A DNA stretch of 39,287 nt from Prevotella sp. (lineage in GTDB: Bacteria; Bacteroidota; Bacteroidia; Bacteroidales; Bacteroidaceae), in assembly GCA_024695705.1 (NCBI GenBank), contig JAILHP010000052.1, positions 1 through 39,287 of the forward strand, read 5' to 3'. The translations under genes and the position numbers were made by a program. The notes beneath the pieces were generated by a model. That model made no database searches and was not told where the DNA came from. It saw only the letters and a program-made list of their open reading frames with translations. Position 1 is the first letter of the stretch. Each line of letters starts with the position of its first letter. This document shows positions 25,506 to 34,947 of the stretch, in pieces.

Positions 25506-25513
25506 CAAAGATA
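25506..25513 (-). promoter_or_regulatory. -7 box TATCTTTG for the M24 peptidase gene
   Basis: CAAAGATA on the + strand, 39 nt upstream of the ATG (25467); divergent from the patatin gene. Confidence 0.55.
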
Positions 25514-25535
25514 CACATTATTAATTAAAAAACAT

Positions 25536-25543
25536 TATCTTTG
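25536..25543 (+). promoter_or_regulatory. -7 box TATCTTTG for the patatin-like gene
   Basis: tatctttg 33 nt upstream of the ATG at 25576. Confidence 0.55.
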
Positions 25544-25575
25544 CAACATATTTTAGCAAATAAAATGATATTCTT

Positions 25576-26415
25576 ATGCGAATTGACCGAAATACAGGAT
25601 TAGTTTTGGAAGGTGGAGGCATGCGAGGCGTGTTTACAAGCGGTGTGCTGGATGCCTTCATGAAGCACGATTTGTACTTCCCTTACATTGCTGCAGTGTC
25701 GGCTGGAGCCTGTAACGGTCTTTCGTATATGAGCCGTCAGCCTCGCAGAGCACGTATCTCCAATATCGACATGCTGGCGAAGTACGACTACATCGGTCTC
25801 AAGCATCTGGTGACACAGGGCTGTATCTTCGACCCGAAGCTGCTTTACGACCGTTTTCCCAATGAACTCGTACGTTTCGACTATGACACTTACTTCCATA
25901 ATCCAGCCCTGTTTGAAATGACTGTAACCAACTGTAACACAGGTCTTGCCGAGTATCTGAGCGAGAAGAGTGGCGACCGCCAGCGACTTACTGACATCTG
26001 CCGTGCGTCGAGCAGCCTGCCCTACGTCAGCAAGATTGTAGAGGTGGACGGTCAGCCCTATCTGGACGGAGGCATTGTCGATAGCATTCCTGTGGAACGG
26101 GCCATTCAAATGGGGCATGAATTCAATGTGGTCATCATGACGCGTAACCGGGGCTATCGGAACAACAGCCGTGACCTGAAGATTCCCCGCTACATCTATC
26201 GCAACTATCCCCGTCTGAGGGCGGCTTTGAGCCATCGGGTAGCCGTGTATAATGCCCAGCTGGAGCAGGTGGAACGCATGGAGGACGAGGGCAGGATCAT
26301 GGTCATCCGTCCACTGAAGCCCATGGAGGTGGGACGCATGGAGCGTGACGTCAAGAAGCTGGAGGCACTCTACGAGGAAGGCTTTAGCTTAGGCGAGCAG
26401 TTTTGCACGAAATAA
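25576..26415 (+). CDS. Patatin-like phospholipase
   Basis: LVLEGGGMRGVFTSGVLDAF (oxyanion GGGxxG), AAVSAGACNG (GxSxG-like), YLDGGIVDSIPV (DGG). Confidence 0.93.
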   Translation: MRIDRNTGLVLEGGGMRGVFTSGVLDAFMKHDLYFPYIAAVSAGACNGLSYMSRQPRRARISNIDMLAKYDYIGLKHLVTQGCIFDPKLLYDRFPNELVRFDYDTYFHNPALFEMTVTNCNTGLAEYLSEKSGDRQRLTDICRASSSLPYVSKIVEVDGQPYLDGGIVDSIPVERAIQMGHEFNVVIMTRNRGYRNNSRDLKIPRYIYRNYPRLRAALSHRVAVYNAQLEQVERMEDEGRIMVIRPLKPMEVGRMERDVKKLEALYEEGFSLGEQFCTK

Positions 26416-26477
26416 CAAATTTTACCCCTTTGCTGCAAATAATTGGCAGAAAGTTTGGTGAAATGCAAATTATTGTT

Positions 26478-26485
26478 TACTTTTG
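26478..26485 (+). promoter_or_regulatory. -7 box TACTTTTG with TTTG 20 nt upstream, before the GYF_2/CD225 genes
   Basis: TTTG 26454-26457, N20, TACTTTTG. Confidence 0.6.
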
Positions 26486-26514
26486 CCAACTATAACTAAA
26501 CATGTTAATTGATT

Positions 26515-27054
26515 ATGGCAACTTATTACATTGTAGAGAACAATCAGCAGGCCGGCCCGTTCACCCTGGAACAACTGGCTGCAAGAGGTATCAGCAGTGA
26601 TACGAATGTATGGACAGAAGGCATGGCCAACTGGACACCTGCCAGTCAGGTCAGCGAACTTCAGTCGTTGTTTGTAACGCCGACGCCCCAGAGCACTCCG
26701 TCCTATGAGCCGGAGCCAGCCTATACGGGTGGCAGCAGCAGTTCCTATCAAGACAGCAATGAGTACGTTCCTGCTCCGAAGGACTACAAGATGCAGTCTA
26801 TCATCCTGATTGCCGTTTCCGTCTTCTGCTGCGGCCTGTGTGCTGGTATCGTGAACCTCGCCCTTGGTATCATGGCCTTGATGGAGAACAACAAGATTGA
26901 CGGCTTCTACCGCTCGGGTAACTACGAGGCTGCCCAGGCTGCCAGCGACAAGGCCGGCAAGTACGTGAAGATTGGTTTCATCGTCTTCGGCGTGGGTCTG
27001 GTGCTCGAGATTATTTTCTACATCGTCTATTTCTTAGTGGCTGCTAACAGCTAA
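26515..27054 (+). CDS. GYF_2 (DUF4339) domain plus CD225/dispanin-like membrane protein
   Basis: MATYYIVENNQQAGPFTLEQLAARGISSDTNVWTEGMANWTPA (GYF_2); SIILIAVSVFCCGLCAGIVNLALGIMALMENNKID (CD225-like); second TM at the C-terminus. Confidence 0.85.
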   Translation: MATYYIVENNQQAGPFTLEQLAARGISSDTNVWTEGMANWTPASQVSELQSLFVTPTPQSTPSYEPEPAYTGGSSSSYQDSNEYVPAPKDYKMQSIILIAVSVFCCGLCAGIVNLALGIMALMENNKIDGFYRSGNYEAAQAASDKAGKYVKIGFIVFGVGLVLEIIFYIVYFLVAANS

Positions 27055-27068
27055 TTGGCTGGAAGATC

Positions 27069-27623
27069 ATGGCATCCTATTTCATCGTTGAAGACAACAA
27101 GCAGAGCGGGCCTTACTCCCTTGACCAGCTGGTTTCAATGGGTATCACCTCCGACACGATGGTGTGGACTGATGGTATGCCCTCTTGGAAGTCGGCTGCT
27201 GAGGTTCCCGAGTTGCAGTCGGTACTGAGTCAGGAGTCTTATCAGGACGACTATGATGATGGTGGCTACGGCTATGGCGGAGGCTACGGGTATCAGCCTA
27301 ATTATGTGCCCATGCCAGAGAGCCATAAGTCGAAGGCCATCTGGTCATTGGTGCTGACCTGTGTCAGTATGTTTTGCTGTGGTAACTGCTTCGGTGTCAT
27401 TTGTTTGGTGTTTTCCATTCTCGGATTGGTTTCGGCCAATAGGGTGTCTTCTGACTACATGGCCGGCAACTATCAGGGAGCCTTGAATGCCAGTGCTGAT
27501 GCTAATAAATGGAGCAACTGGGCGATTACTTTGCTCATCATTGGTGGCTTGATCTGCGTTGTCTGCTGGGTATTGTATTACTTCCTGGTATTTGCCGCTA
27601 CTATGTCTGGTAATTACTACTAA
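27069..27623 (+). CDS. GYF_2 (DUF4339) domain plus CD225/dispanin-like membrane protein (tandem paralogue)
   Basis: MASYFIVEDNKQSGPYSLDQLVSMGITSDTMVWTDGMPSW; Gly/Tyr linker DDGGYGYGGGYGYQP; VLTCVSMFCCGNCFGVICLVFSILGLVSANRV. Confidence 0.85.
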   Translation: MASYFIVEDNKQSGPYSLDQLVSMGITSDTMVWTDGMPSWKSAAEVPELQSVLSQESYQDDYDDGGYGYGGGYGYQPNYVPMPESHKSKAIWSLVLTCVSMFCCGNCFGVICLVFSILGLVSANRVSSDYMAGNYQGALNASADANKWSNWAITLLIIGGLICVVCWVLYYFLVFAATMSGNYY

Positions 27624-27642
27624 GTAGGAGTTCAAGCTAACG

Positions 27643-28017
27643 ATGAAGCGTCGTATCATTTGGGGAATCATTGTACTGGCCGTTATGGCTGTCGTTTTCG
27701 TGTATTTCGTCTTCGACCCGTCGGCAGAGTCGTGGTTCCCCAAATGTCGTATGTATCAGCTGACGGGTTATAAGTGTCCCGGCTGTGGTTCACAACGTAT
27801 GCTCCATGCCTTACTGCATGGCGACGTTGTAGGTGCTATCCATTATAATGCTTATTTGTTTGTGGTGATGTTTTATTGTCTGGCAATAGGCATTAGCCAG
27901 CTTATCTATCACCGTTATCCCAAGTTTTCTGACGTGTTGTTAAGCGTTCCGGTTGCCTTGACCTTCTTGGTTCTCACCCTGCTATGGTGGGTGCTTCGCA
28001 ATGTCTATGGGTGGTAA
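27643..28017 (+). CDS. DUF2752 domain membrane protein
   Basis: PKCRMYQLTGYKCPGCGSQRMLHALLHGDVVGAIHYNAYLF is the DUF2752 signature. Confidence 0.85.
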   Translation: MKRRIIWGIIVLAVMAVVFVYFVFDPSAESWFPKCRMYQLTGYKCPGCGSQRMLHALLHGDVVGAIHYNAYLFVVMFYCLAIGISQLIYHRYPKFSDVLLSVPVALTFLVLTLLWWVLRNVYGW

Positions 28018-28024
28018 TCTCTCC

Positions 28025-28702
28025 TTACTCCTTTAAAAGATCCGGTCTCAGGCGGCGCGTACGTTCCATCGCCTGCTCAAGTTCCCATTCGCGTATCTTG
28101 GCCTCGTTGCCGCTTAGGAGAATGTCGGGCACCTTCCAACCCTTATAGTCGGCAGGGCGGGTGTAGATGGGTGCTGCCAAGATGTCGTCCTGGAAACAGT
28201 CGGAGAGGGCGCTCTGCTCGTCGCCGATGACACCCGGCACCACCCGCACAATGGCGTCGGCTATCATCGCAGCCACCAATTCGCCGCCTGTCAGTACAAA
28301 GTCGCCGATGGATATCTCACGGGTAATGAGGTGGTCGCGTATGCGCTGGTCTATTCCTTTATAATGACCAGCCAGGATGATTAGGTTGCCCTTTAATGAG
28401 AGTTCGTTGGCCATGTGCTGGTCGAAACGCTCCCCGTCAGGTGAGGTGAAGATAACCTCGTCGTAGTCGCGCTCTGCCTTCAGGGCTGTGATGCAGCGGT
28501 CAATGGGCTCGCATTGCATCACCATGCCGGCGCTTCCTCCGTAGGGGTAGTCATCTACACGACGCCACTTGTCCAGCGTGTAGTCACGCAGGTTATGCAG
28601 GCGTATCTCAGCCAGTCCCTTCTTTTCCGCCCTTGCCAGGATGGACTCGTGTACGAAGCCCTCCAGCATCTCAGGCAGAACGGTGATAATGTCAATCCTC
28701 AT
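28025..28702 (-). CDS. trmD: tRNA (guanine-N1)-methyltransferase
   Basis: [77 protein letters not shown]. Confidence 0.97.
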   Translation of the reverse strand: MRIDIITVLPEMLEGFVHESILARAEKKGLAEIRLHNLRDYTLDKWRRVDDYPYGGSAGMVMQCEPIDRCITALKAERDYDEVIFTSPDGERFDQHMANELSLKGNLIILAGHYKGIDQRIRDHLITREISIGDFVLTGGELVAAMIADAIVRVVPGVIGDEQSALSDCFQDDILAAPIYTRPADYKGWKVPDILLSGNEAKIREWELEQAMERTRRLRPDLLKE

Positions 28703-28704
28703 GA

Positions 28705-29148
28705 TTAGTCCTTTATCAGTTCGTCGAAGAATGCGTCAAGGTCCTTGTCGAGGTCGGGCAGCAGCTCACCTCCCACAATGATGGTGTCGCCGTCGGCTAC
28801 ATACAGCTCGGCAATGTGTTCACGGTCGTCGTCTTCGAGCACAAAGGAGAATGGCCTTAATATGGACATCTTTTCTACCATGTCGCGTGCATTGTTCTCA
28901 AGCACGCTGCGCAGGACGGTGGTGATGTTCTCGTAGAAGTCCTCGTCCTTGTTGTCAATCCACGATTCGATGACCACACGTGTTATCTCGTTGTCGTCAT
29001 CGTCGAAGGCCACGAGTTCGCCCGACTCCTGAGTGACGCGCAGATGGATGTCGGTCATGACGGTTGCCTCCACATTGGCAGGGAATCTTGAGGCCACTTT
29101 CCTAATGGCCCGCTGGATTTGCTGGATGGTTTGTTCAGATGTTTCCAT
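28705..29148 (-). CDS. Conserved hypothetical protein
   Basis: 147-aa ORF adjacent to trmD; acidic, no recognised catalytic motif. Confidence 0.75.
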   Translation of the reverse strand: METSEQTIQQIQRAIRKVASRFPANVEATVMTDIHLRVTQESGELVAFDDDDNEITRVVIESWIDNKDEDFYENITTVLRSVLENNARDMVEKMSILRPFSFVLEDDDREHIAELYVADGDTIIVGGELLPDLDKDLDAFFDELIKD

Positions 29149-29171
29149 GTCGTGTAACTTGTTTCACCTTG

Positions 29172-29179
29172 CAAAAGTA
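29172..29179 (-). promoter_or_regulatory. -7 box TACTTTTG for the conserved hypothetical gene
   Basis: CAAAAGTA on the + strand, 24 nt upstream of the start at 29148. Confidence 0.45.
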
Positions 29180-29228
29180 AGAAAAGAAAGTGAGATTTGC
29201 AAACGATTACGACTTTTTTTAAAAAAAA

Positions 29229-29256
29229 CTTTCAACTTTCAACTCTCAACTCTCAA
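29229..29256. repeat. 4 x heptad array (CTTTCAA/CTCTCAA) in a divergent intergenic region
   Basis: ctttcaa ctttcaa ctctcaa ctctcaa; immediately upstream of TTTGTACCTTTG. Confidence 0.92.
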
Positions 29257-29281
29257 CTTTTTTGTACCTTTGTACCGAACT

Positions 29282-29695
29282 ATGAGCGATATTGTCACAC
29301 ATTCTGGAATCATCGAACGTATCGACGGCTCCACGCTGAAGGTACGCATCGTGCAGACGTCGGCCTGTGCTGCCTGTAAGGTAGCCGGTCATTGTCATGC
29401 TGCCGAAGCGAAGGAAAAGATTGTTGATGTGGTGACTCCTGATGCCTCCCGATGGCTGGTGGGTGAACGTGTGACGGTGGCTGCTTCCAGACAGATGGCT
29501 ACGCAGGCTTTGCTGCTAGCATTCGGTCTGCCTCTGGTAATTATGCTGGCTGTATTGCTGGCTGTCTTGTCGTTGACGGGTAGGGAAGGGCTTGCCGCCC
29601 TTTGCGGACTGGGTGCCCTGTTGCCTTATTATGCTGTGTTGTGGCTGACTCGTAAGAACCTGCAGCGCCGTCTGGCATTTTGGATTAAGGAATAA
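29282..29695 (+). CDS. RseC/MucC-like SoxR-reducing system protein
   Basis: MSDIVTHSGIIERIDGSTLKVRIVQTSACAACKVAGHCHAAEAKEK plus two TM helices; precedes rnf; the ATG at 29282 is preferred over the longer ORF. Confidence 0.88.
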   Translation: MSDIVTHSGIIERIDGSTLKVRIVQTSACAACKVAGHCHAAEAKEKIVDVVTPDASRWLVGERVTVAASRQMATQALLLAFGLPLVIMLAVLLAVLSLTGREGLAALCGLGALLPYYAVLWLTRKNLQRRLAFWIKE

Positions 29696-29728
29696 TAATA
29701 CTGAAACAAATAACAAACAAAAACATTT

Positions 29729-30652
29729 ATGGATTTCATTTTGATTGCAGTAGCGGTACTTGGCGCCATCGGACTGATAGCTGCCTTGGTGCTGTTTCTC
29801 TGCTCCAAGAAATTTGCCGTCTATGAAGACCCGCGTATTGCCCAGGTGACTGAGCAACTGCCTGGTGCTAACTGTGGCGGATGCGGATTTGCTGGTTGTG
29901 GCGGTCTGGCTGATGCCCTTGTGAAGGGTGCCGATGCCGGCAGCATCGACGGGCTGGCGTGTCCAGTGGGCGGCAGCGAGGTGATGGGTAAGGTAGCCGA
30001 CCTGTTAGGAATGGCCCTTGCCAACACGGAACCGATGGTGGCCGTGGTAAGATGTAACGGAACGTGTGAGCTTCGTCAGCGTACTGCCGAGTATAACGGC
30101 CTGCGTACCTGTGCAGCAATGAATGCCTGTGGTGCCGGTGAGACGGGCTGCGGCTTCGGCTGTCTGGGTTGTGGCGACTGTGTCAGTGCCTGTCAGTTTG
30201 ACGCCATCCACATGAATGCTGAGACCGGTCTGCCTGAGGTCGATGATGAGAAATGTACGTCATGCGGCGCTTGTGTCAAGGCTTGTCCGCGTCACATCAT
30301 TGAACTGCGCAAGAAGGGACCGAAGAATCGTCGTGTCTTCGTCAGTTGTGTCAACAAGGACAAGGGACCTGCTGCCATGAAGGTTTGCAAGGCTGCCTGC
30401 ATCGGTTGTGGCAAGTGCGAGAAGGAGTGCCCGTTTGGTGCCATCACCGTCGAGAACAACGTTTCGTACATCGACTTTAACAAGTGCCGCCTGTGCCGTA
30501 AGTGTGTGGCCGTTTGTCCTACGAAGGCCATCCACGCAGTGAACTTCCCTGCTCCGAAACCAAAGCCCGAAGCAGTCGTTAGTGTGTCCGACGGTTCTCC
30601 CGTCGAGAATAAAATTGAACCCGCTAAAGTAGAAAAGGAGGCCCAAGCATGA
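29729..30652 (+). CDS. rnfB: Rnf electron transport complex subunit B
   Basis: N-terminal TM, CGGCGFAGCGGLADAL, several CxxCxxCxxxC ferredoxin clusters. Confidence 0.96.
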   Translation: MDFILIAVAVLGAIGLIAALVLFLCSKKFAVYEDPRIAQVTEQLPGANCGGCGFAGCGGLADALVKGADAGSIDGLACPVGGSEVMGKVADLLGMALANTEPMVAVVRCNGTCELRQRTAEYNGLRTCAAMNACGAGETGCGFGCLGCGDCVSACQFDAIHMNAETGLPEVDDEKCTSCGACVKACPRHIIELRKKGPKNRRVFVSCVNKDKGPAAMKVCKAACIGCGKCEKECPFGAITVENNVSYIDFNKCRLCRKCVAVCPTKAIHAVNFPAPKPKPEAVVSVSDGSPVENKIEPAKVEKEAQA

Positions 30653-32019
30653 ACGCAAGAACATTCAGTATCGGAGGTATTCACCCCGAAGAAAATAAGC
30701 TGACCCACGAGGTTGCCACACAGGTGGCTCCGCTGCCCAAGCAGGCCATCTTCCCGCTCTCGCAGCACATTGGCGCTCCTGCCAAACCTGTTGTCCAGAA
30801 AGGCGATAAGGTAAAGGTGGGCACGCTGTTGGCTGAAGCTGGCGGCTTTGTGTCGGCTCCCATCTACTCGTCTGTTTCGGGTACTGTTTTTAAGGTTGAC
30901 TCGGCCGTTGATGCCACTGGCTATCGTAAGCCCGTTATTATTATTAATGTAGAGGGCGACGAGTGGGAAGAGTCGATTGACCGTTCCGACAAACTGGAAC
31001 TGGTGAAAGACCATCCGGAACTGACACCCGAAGAAATCGTCGAGCGTGTCAAGGTGGCTGGTGTCACGGGTATGGGTGGCGCAGGCTTCCCCACGTTCAT
31101 CAAGCTCACTCCTCCGCCTACGGCGAAGGCCGAGTGTGTCATCATCAATGCTGTGGAGTGCGAACCCTACATCACCGCCGACTACCGTCTGATGATGGAG
31201 AAGGCCGATGAGATACTCGTTGGTCTGGAGCTGTTGATGAAGGCCGCCAAGGTAACAAAGGGCTACATCGGCATTGAGACCAACAAGCCCGCCGCCATCG
31301 AACTGCTCACCCAGAAGTGTGCCGAGGCGTTCTCCGCCTCGGAATACCAAGTCGAAGTGGTTCCCCTCAAGCAACGCTATCCGCAGGGTGGTGAGAAACA
31401 GCTTGTCGATGCGGTCATCCGCCGTCAGGTTCCTGCTCCGCCTGCCATCCCCGTTAACGTGGGTGCTATTGTGCAGAACGTGGGAACGGCCTTTGCTGTC
31501 TATGAGGCGGTGATGAAGCACAAGCCGCTCTTTGAGCGTTATACCACGGTGACGGGTAAGCGTCTGCAGAATCCCGGCAACTTCCTTGTCCGTATGGGTA
31601 CGCCCATGCAGCAGCTCATTGACCTTTGTGGTGGCATGCCCGATGGCGACAACAAGTTGCTGGCTGGCGGTCCCATGATGGGTAAGGCGCTCACCTCGAC
31701 CGAAGTGCCCATCTGCAAGGGTACCAACTCTGTGACCATCATCAGTGGCGATGAGGCCCGTCGCAAGGAGCCGCAACCCTGCATCCGCTGTGCCAAGTGT
31801 GTGGGTGCCTGTCCCATGGGACTGGAGCCTTACTTGCTGGCCAAGGTGTCTGCCGTACAGAACTGGGAACGTGCCGAACAGGAGGACATCGTTAGCTGCA
31901 TAGAGTGCGGCTCGTGTCAGTTCACCTGTCCTGCCCACCGTCCGTTGCTCGACAATATCCGTCTGGGCAAGGCCACCGTCATGGGAATCATTCGCAGCCG
32001 TGCTGCAGCCAAGAAATAA
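30649..32019 (+). CDS. rnfC: Rnf electron transport complex subunit C
   Basis: GGIHPEENKL, GVTGMGGAGFPTFIK, CIRCAKCVGACPMGLEPY, CIECGSCQFTCPA. Confidence 0.97.
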   Translation: MNARTFSIGGIHPEENKLTHEVATQVAPLPKQAIFPLSQHIGAPAKPVVQKGDKVKVGTLLAEAGGFVSAPIYSSVSGTVFKVDSAVDATGYRKPVIIINVEGDEWEESIDRSDKLELVKDHPELTPEEIVERVKVAGVTGMGGAGFPTFIKLTPPPTAKAECVIINAVECEPYITADYRLMMEKADEILVGLELLMKAAKVTKGYIGIETNKPAAIELLTQKCAEAFSASEYQVEVVPLKQRYPQGGEKQLVDAVIRRQVPAPPAIPVNVGAIVQNVGTAFAVYEAVMKHKPLFERYTTVTGKRLQNPGNFLVRMGTPMQQLIDLCGGMPDGDNKLLAGGPMMGKALTSTEVPICKGTNSVTIISGDEARRKEPQPCIRCAKCVGACPMGLEPYLLAKVSAVQNWERAEQEDIVSCIECGSCQFTCPAHRPLLDNIRLGKATVMGIIRSRAAAKK

Positions 32020-32022
32020 TTG

Positions 32023-32051
32023 GAAAATCGAAAATCAGAAAATCGAAAATT
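32023..32051. repeat. Heptad array (GAAAATC) in the rnfC-rnfD gap
   Basis: gaaaatc gaaaatc a gaaaatc gaaaatt between the rnfC stop (32019) and rnfD start (32057). Confidence 0.9.
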
Positions 32052-32056
32052 ATAGA

Positions 32057-33058
32057 ATGGGAAAGTTAATCGTTTCATTATCACCTCATGCACACGGTAA
32101 GGACACTGTGGAGCGCAATATGTATGGCGTCATCATCGCCCTGCTACCTGCACTGCTCGTGTCGTTCTGGTTCTTCGGAATCGGCTCGGCCATTGTGTGT
32201 GCAACGAGCGTCATAGCCTGCGTACTTTTCGAGTGGGCCATCAATAAGTTTATCCTTGGCCGTCAGCAGAACACGGTGCTCGACGGTTCGGCAGCCCTGA
32301 CGGGTCTGCTGCTCGGCTTCAACCTGCCGTCTAACCTCCCCGTCTGGATTATCATCATCGGTGCGCTGGTCGCTATCGGCGTGGGCAAGATGTCGTTCGG
32401 CGGACTGGGTCAGAACATCTTTAACCCTGCACTCGTGGGCCGTTGCTTCCTGCTGGTGTCGTTCCCCGCACAGATGACCAGTTGGCCGAAGATTGGTCAG
32501 CACTTGAGCTATCTGGATGCGGAGACAGGTGCTACACCTCTTTATTATATGAAGGAGGCCATTAAGAACGGCGACTTGCACCAGTTGGAGAAAGTACCCG
32601 ACTCTGTGTCGTTGCTTTTGGGCAACGGCTATGCAGAGGGTATGGGAACCATTGGCGAGGTGTGTGCATTGGCCCTGCTCCTCGGCTTGGCCTATATGCT
32701 GTGGAAGAAGATCATCACCTGGCACATTCCCGTCTCAATTATCGGTACGGTCTTTGTGCTGGCCGGATTGTTCCATCTGGCGAATCCAGTCTATGCCGAC
32801 CCCCTGACGGTTATTCTGAGTGGTGGTCTGATGCTGGGTGCCATCTTCATGGCTACCGACTATGTGACGTCGCCCATGACGCCGAAGGGACAGATCATCT
32901 ATGGTGTCTCCATCGGTGTGCTAACGCTCGTCATCCGCAACTGGGGCAGTTATCCTGAGGGAATGTCGTTCGCCATTCTCATCATGAACGCCTTCACGCC
33001 TCTTATCAATATGTATGTGAAACCCAAGCGCTTCGGTGAGGTGCCCGAAAAGAAATAA
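32057..33058 (+). CDS. rnfD: Rnf electron transport complex subunit D
   Basis: MGKLIVSLSPHAHGKDTVERNMYGVIIALLPALLVSFW; FMATDYVTSPMTPKGQIIYG. Confidence 0.96.
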   Translation: MGKLIVSLSPHAHGKDTVERNMYGVIIALLPALLVSFWFFGIGSAIVCATSVIACVLFEWAINKFILGRQQNTVLDGSAALTGLLLGFNLPSNLPVWIIIIGALVAIGVGKMSFGGLGQNIFNPALVGRCFLLVSFPAQMTSWPKIGQHLSYLDAETGATPLYYMKEAIKNGDLHQLEKVPDSVSLLLGNGYAEGMGTIGEVCALALLLGLAYMLWKKIITWHIPVSIIGTVFVLAGLFHLANPVYADPLTVILSGGLMLGAIFMATDYVTSPMTPKGQIIYGVSIGVLTLVIRNWGSYPEGMSFAILIMNAFTPLINMYVKPKRFGEVPEKK

Positions 33059-33071
33059 GGAGGACGAGATT

Positions 33072-33695
33072 ATGAAGAAGTTAGAATCATCATTACTGAA
33101 TATGGTCCTCGTGCTGACGGGCGTTGCTGTCGTTATGGGCGGCATTCTGGCTTATGTGAACCATCTGACCGAAGGGCCCATCAGCGAACAGAAGCAACGG
33201 GCACTGGCCGACGGCATCAAGGATGTCATGGTGTGCGATGACTTGGTTGTCACCAAGACCGATACCGTCCGTCAGAACGACGCGAATGGCAAAGAACTCA
33301 CCTACGTCATCTACCAGACGCAGGACAAGCAGGGCAAGGACCTTGGTGCTGCCGTAGAGAGTACCACGGGTGGCTTCGGTGGCGACCTGAAGGTGCTGGT
33401 AGGTTTCAATCCTGAAGGCAAGATTCTGGGCTATACCATTCTTGAGACGGCAGAGACACCAGGACTGGGCGCCAAGGCCGACAAATGGTTCCAGAAGGGC
33501 GAGAAGGGTGACATTATCGGTAAGGCTCCTGCCGAGCCGCTGACCGTATCGAAGGATGGTGGACAGGTGGATGCTATCACGGCTTCGACCATCACCAGCC
33601 GTGCCTTTCTCCTGGCTGTTAACAATGCGTATAAGGCTTACAAGGCTACGCCTGCCACTGACTCAGAGACAGGAGCCTCGAAGCAAAGTCATTGA
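33072..33695 (+). CDS. rnfG: Rnf electron transport complex subunit G
   Basis: N-terminal TM; FMN-binding region VDAITASTITSRAFLLAVN; operon position. Confidence 0.95.
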   Translation: MKKLESSLLNMVLVLTGVAVVMGGILAYVNHLTEGPISEQKQRALADGIKDVMVCDDLVVTKTDTVRQNDANGKELTYVIYQTQDKQGKDLGAAVESTTGGFGGDLKVLVGFNPEGKILGYTILETAETPGLGAKADKWFQKGEKGDIIGKAPAEPLTVSKDGGQVDAITASTITSRAFLLAVNNAYKAYKATPATDSETGASKQSH

Positions 33696-33698
33696 GTA

Positions 33699-33719
33699 AT
33701 AAATCGAAAATCGAAAATA
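33699..33719. repeat. 3 x heptad array (GAAAATC) in the rnfG-rnfE gap
   Basis: ataaatc gaaaatc gaaaata between the rnfG stop and rnfE ATG; same unit as 32023-32051. Confidence 0.85.
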
Positions 33720-34306
33720 TGAATTATATCAGTATCATCAAAAACGGCATTGTCAAGGAGAACCCCACGTTCGTCCTGATGCTGGGTATGTGTCCTACGC
33801 TGGCCACTACCACCAGTGCCATGAACGGTCTGTCGATGGGCTTGGCAACGATGGCCGTGCTCATCTGTACCAACGTTGTCATCTCTTGTCTGAAGAGCCT
33901 GACGCCCGACAAGGTACGCATCCCCGTGTTCATCGTGGTCATTGCGGCCTTCGTGACGATTCTGCAACTGTTTATCAAGGCCTACCTGCCCGACATCGAC
34001 GCATCGCTGGGCCTGTTTATCCCTCTCATTGTGGTCAACTGTGTCATCCTCGGTCGTGCTGAGGCGTTCGCTGCCAAGCAGTCGCCGCTTGCCTCGCTGT
34101 TCGACGGCATCGGCATTGGTCTGGGTTTCACGCTGGGTCTGACGCTCCTCGGCATCTGTCGCGAGGTGCTGGGTGCCGGTAGCATCTTTGGCTACACGTT
34201 GCTGCCCGAGACCTACAACATCCTGCTCTTCGTCCTACCTCCGGGAGCCTTCATCACGCTTGGTTTCCTGGTTGCGATAGTTAATAAGTTGCGTAGCGAT
34301 GCGTAA
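33719..34306 (+). CDS. rnfE: Rnf electron transport complex subunit E
   Basis: MNYISIIKNGIVKENPTFVLMLGMCPTLATTTSAMNGLSMGLATM. Confidence 0.96.
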   Translation: MNYISIIKNGIVKENPTFVLMLGMCPTLATTTSAMNGLSMGLATMAVLICTNVVISCLKSLTPDKVRIPVFIVVIAAFVTILQLFIKAYLPDIDASLGLFIPLIVVNCVILGRAEAFAAKQSPLASLFDGIGIGLGFTLGLTLLGICREVLGAGSIFGYTLLPETYNILLFVLPPGAFITLGFLVAIVNKLRSDA

Positions 34307-34337
34307 TATCGATATAACCTCATAACGAAATAACGAC
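34306..34337. repeat. 4 x octad array in the rnfE-rnfA gap
   Basis: atatcgat ataacctc ataacgaa ataacgac, overlapping the rnfE stop and ending 4 nt before the rnfA ATG. Confidence 0.75.
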
Positions 34338-34341
34338 AAAC

Positions 34342-34944
34342 ATGGAATATCTATTAATATTCATCAGCGCGATATTCGTCAACAATATCATTCTGTCGCA
34401 GTTCCTCGGCATCTGCCCGTTCCTGGGTGTGTCGAAGAAGGTTAGCACTTCGCTGGGCATGTCAGCAGCAGTAGCCTTCGTGCTCACGCTGGCTACCATC
34501 GTCACCTGGCTGGTGCAGAAGTACGTGCTCGACCAGTTTGGCCTGCAGTACCTGCAGACCATCGCGTTCATCCTCGTCATTGCCTCGTTGGTGCAGATGG
34601 TGGAGATTATCCTCAAGAAGGTGTCGCCTGCCCTCTATCAGGCACTGGGCATCTTCCTGCCGCTCATCACTACCAACTGTGCGGTGCTGGGTGTCGCCAT
34701 CCTTGTCATCCAGAAGGACTTCGACCTCGTGCAGTCCATCGTCTATGCCTTCTCTACGGCTATCGGCTTTGGTCTGGCACTGACGGTCTTTGCCGGTATG
34801 CGTGAGCAGATGGAACTGTCGGACATTCCCAAGGGCATGCGTGGTACCGCCATCGTGCTCGTGGCAGCCGGTCTGCTCTCACTGGCCTTTATGGGCTTCT
34901 CGGGTGTTGACGGAGGCCTGAAGGTGTTGTTTGGATTGGATTAA
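34342..34944 (+). CDS. rnfA: Rnf electron transport complex subunit A
   Basis: MEYLLIFISAIFVNNIILSQFLGICPFLGVSKKV; LITTNCAVLGVA. Confidence 0.97.
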   Translation: MEYLLIFISAIFVNNIILSQFLGICPFLGVSKKVSTSLGMSAAVAFVLTLATIVTWLVQKYVLDQFGLQYLQTIAFILVIASLVQMVEIILKKVSPALYQALGIFLPLITTNCAVLGVAILVIQKDFDLVQSIVYAFSTAIGFGLALTVFAGMREQMELSDIPKGMRGTAIVLVAAGLLSLAFMGFSGVDGGLKVLFGLD

Positions 34945-34947
34945 AAA

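Noticed and set aside
30292-31938. 548-aa minus-strand ORF antisense to rnfB/rnfC
   Set aside because: Lies opposite highly conserved rnf genes; no recognisable domain; long antisense ORFs arise easily from codon bias in this GC-rich coding DNA.
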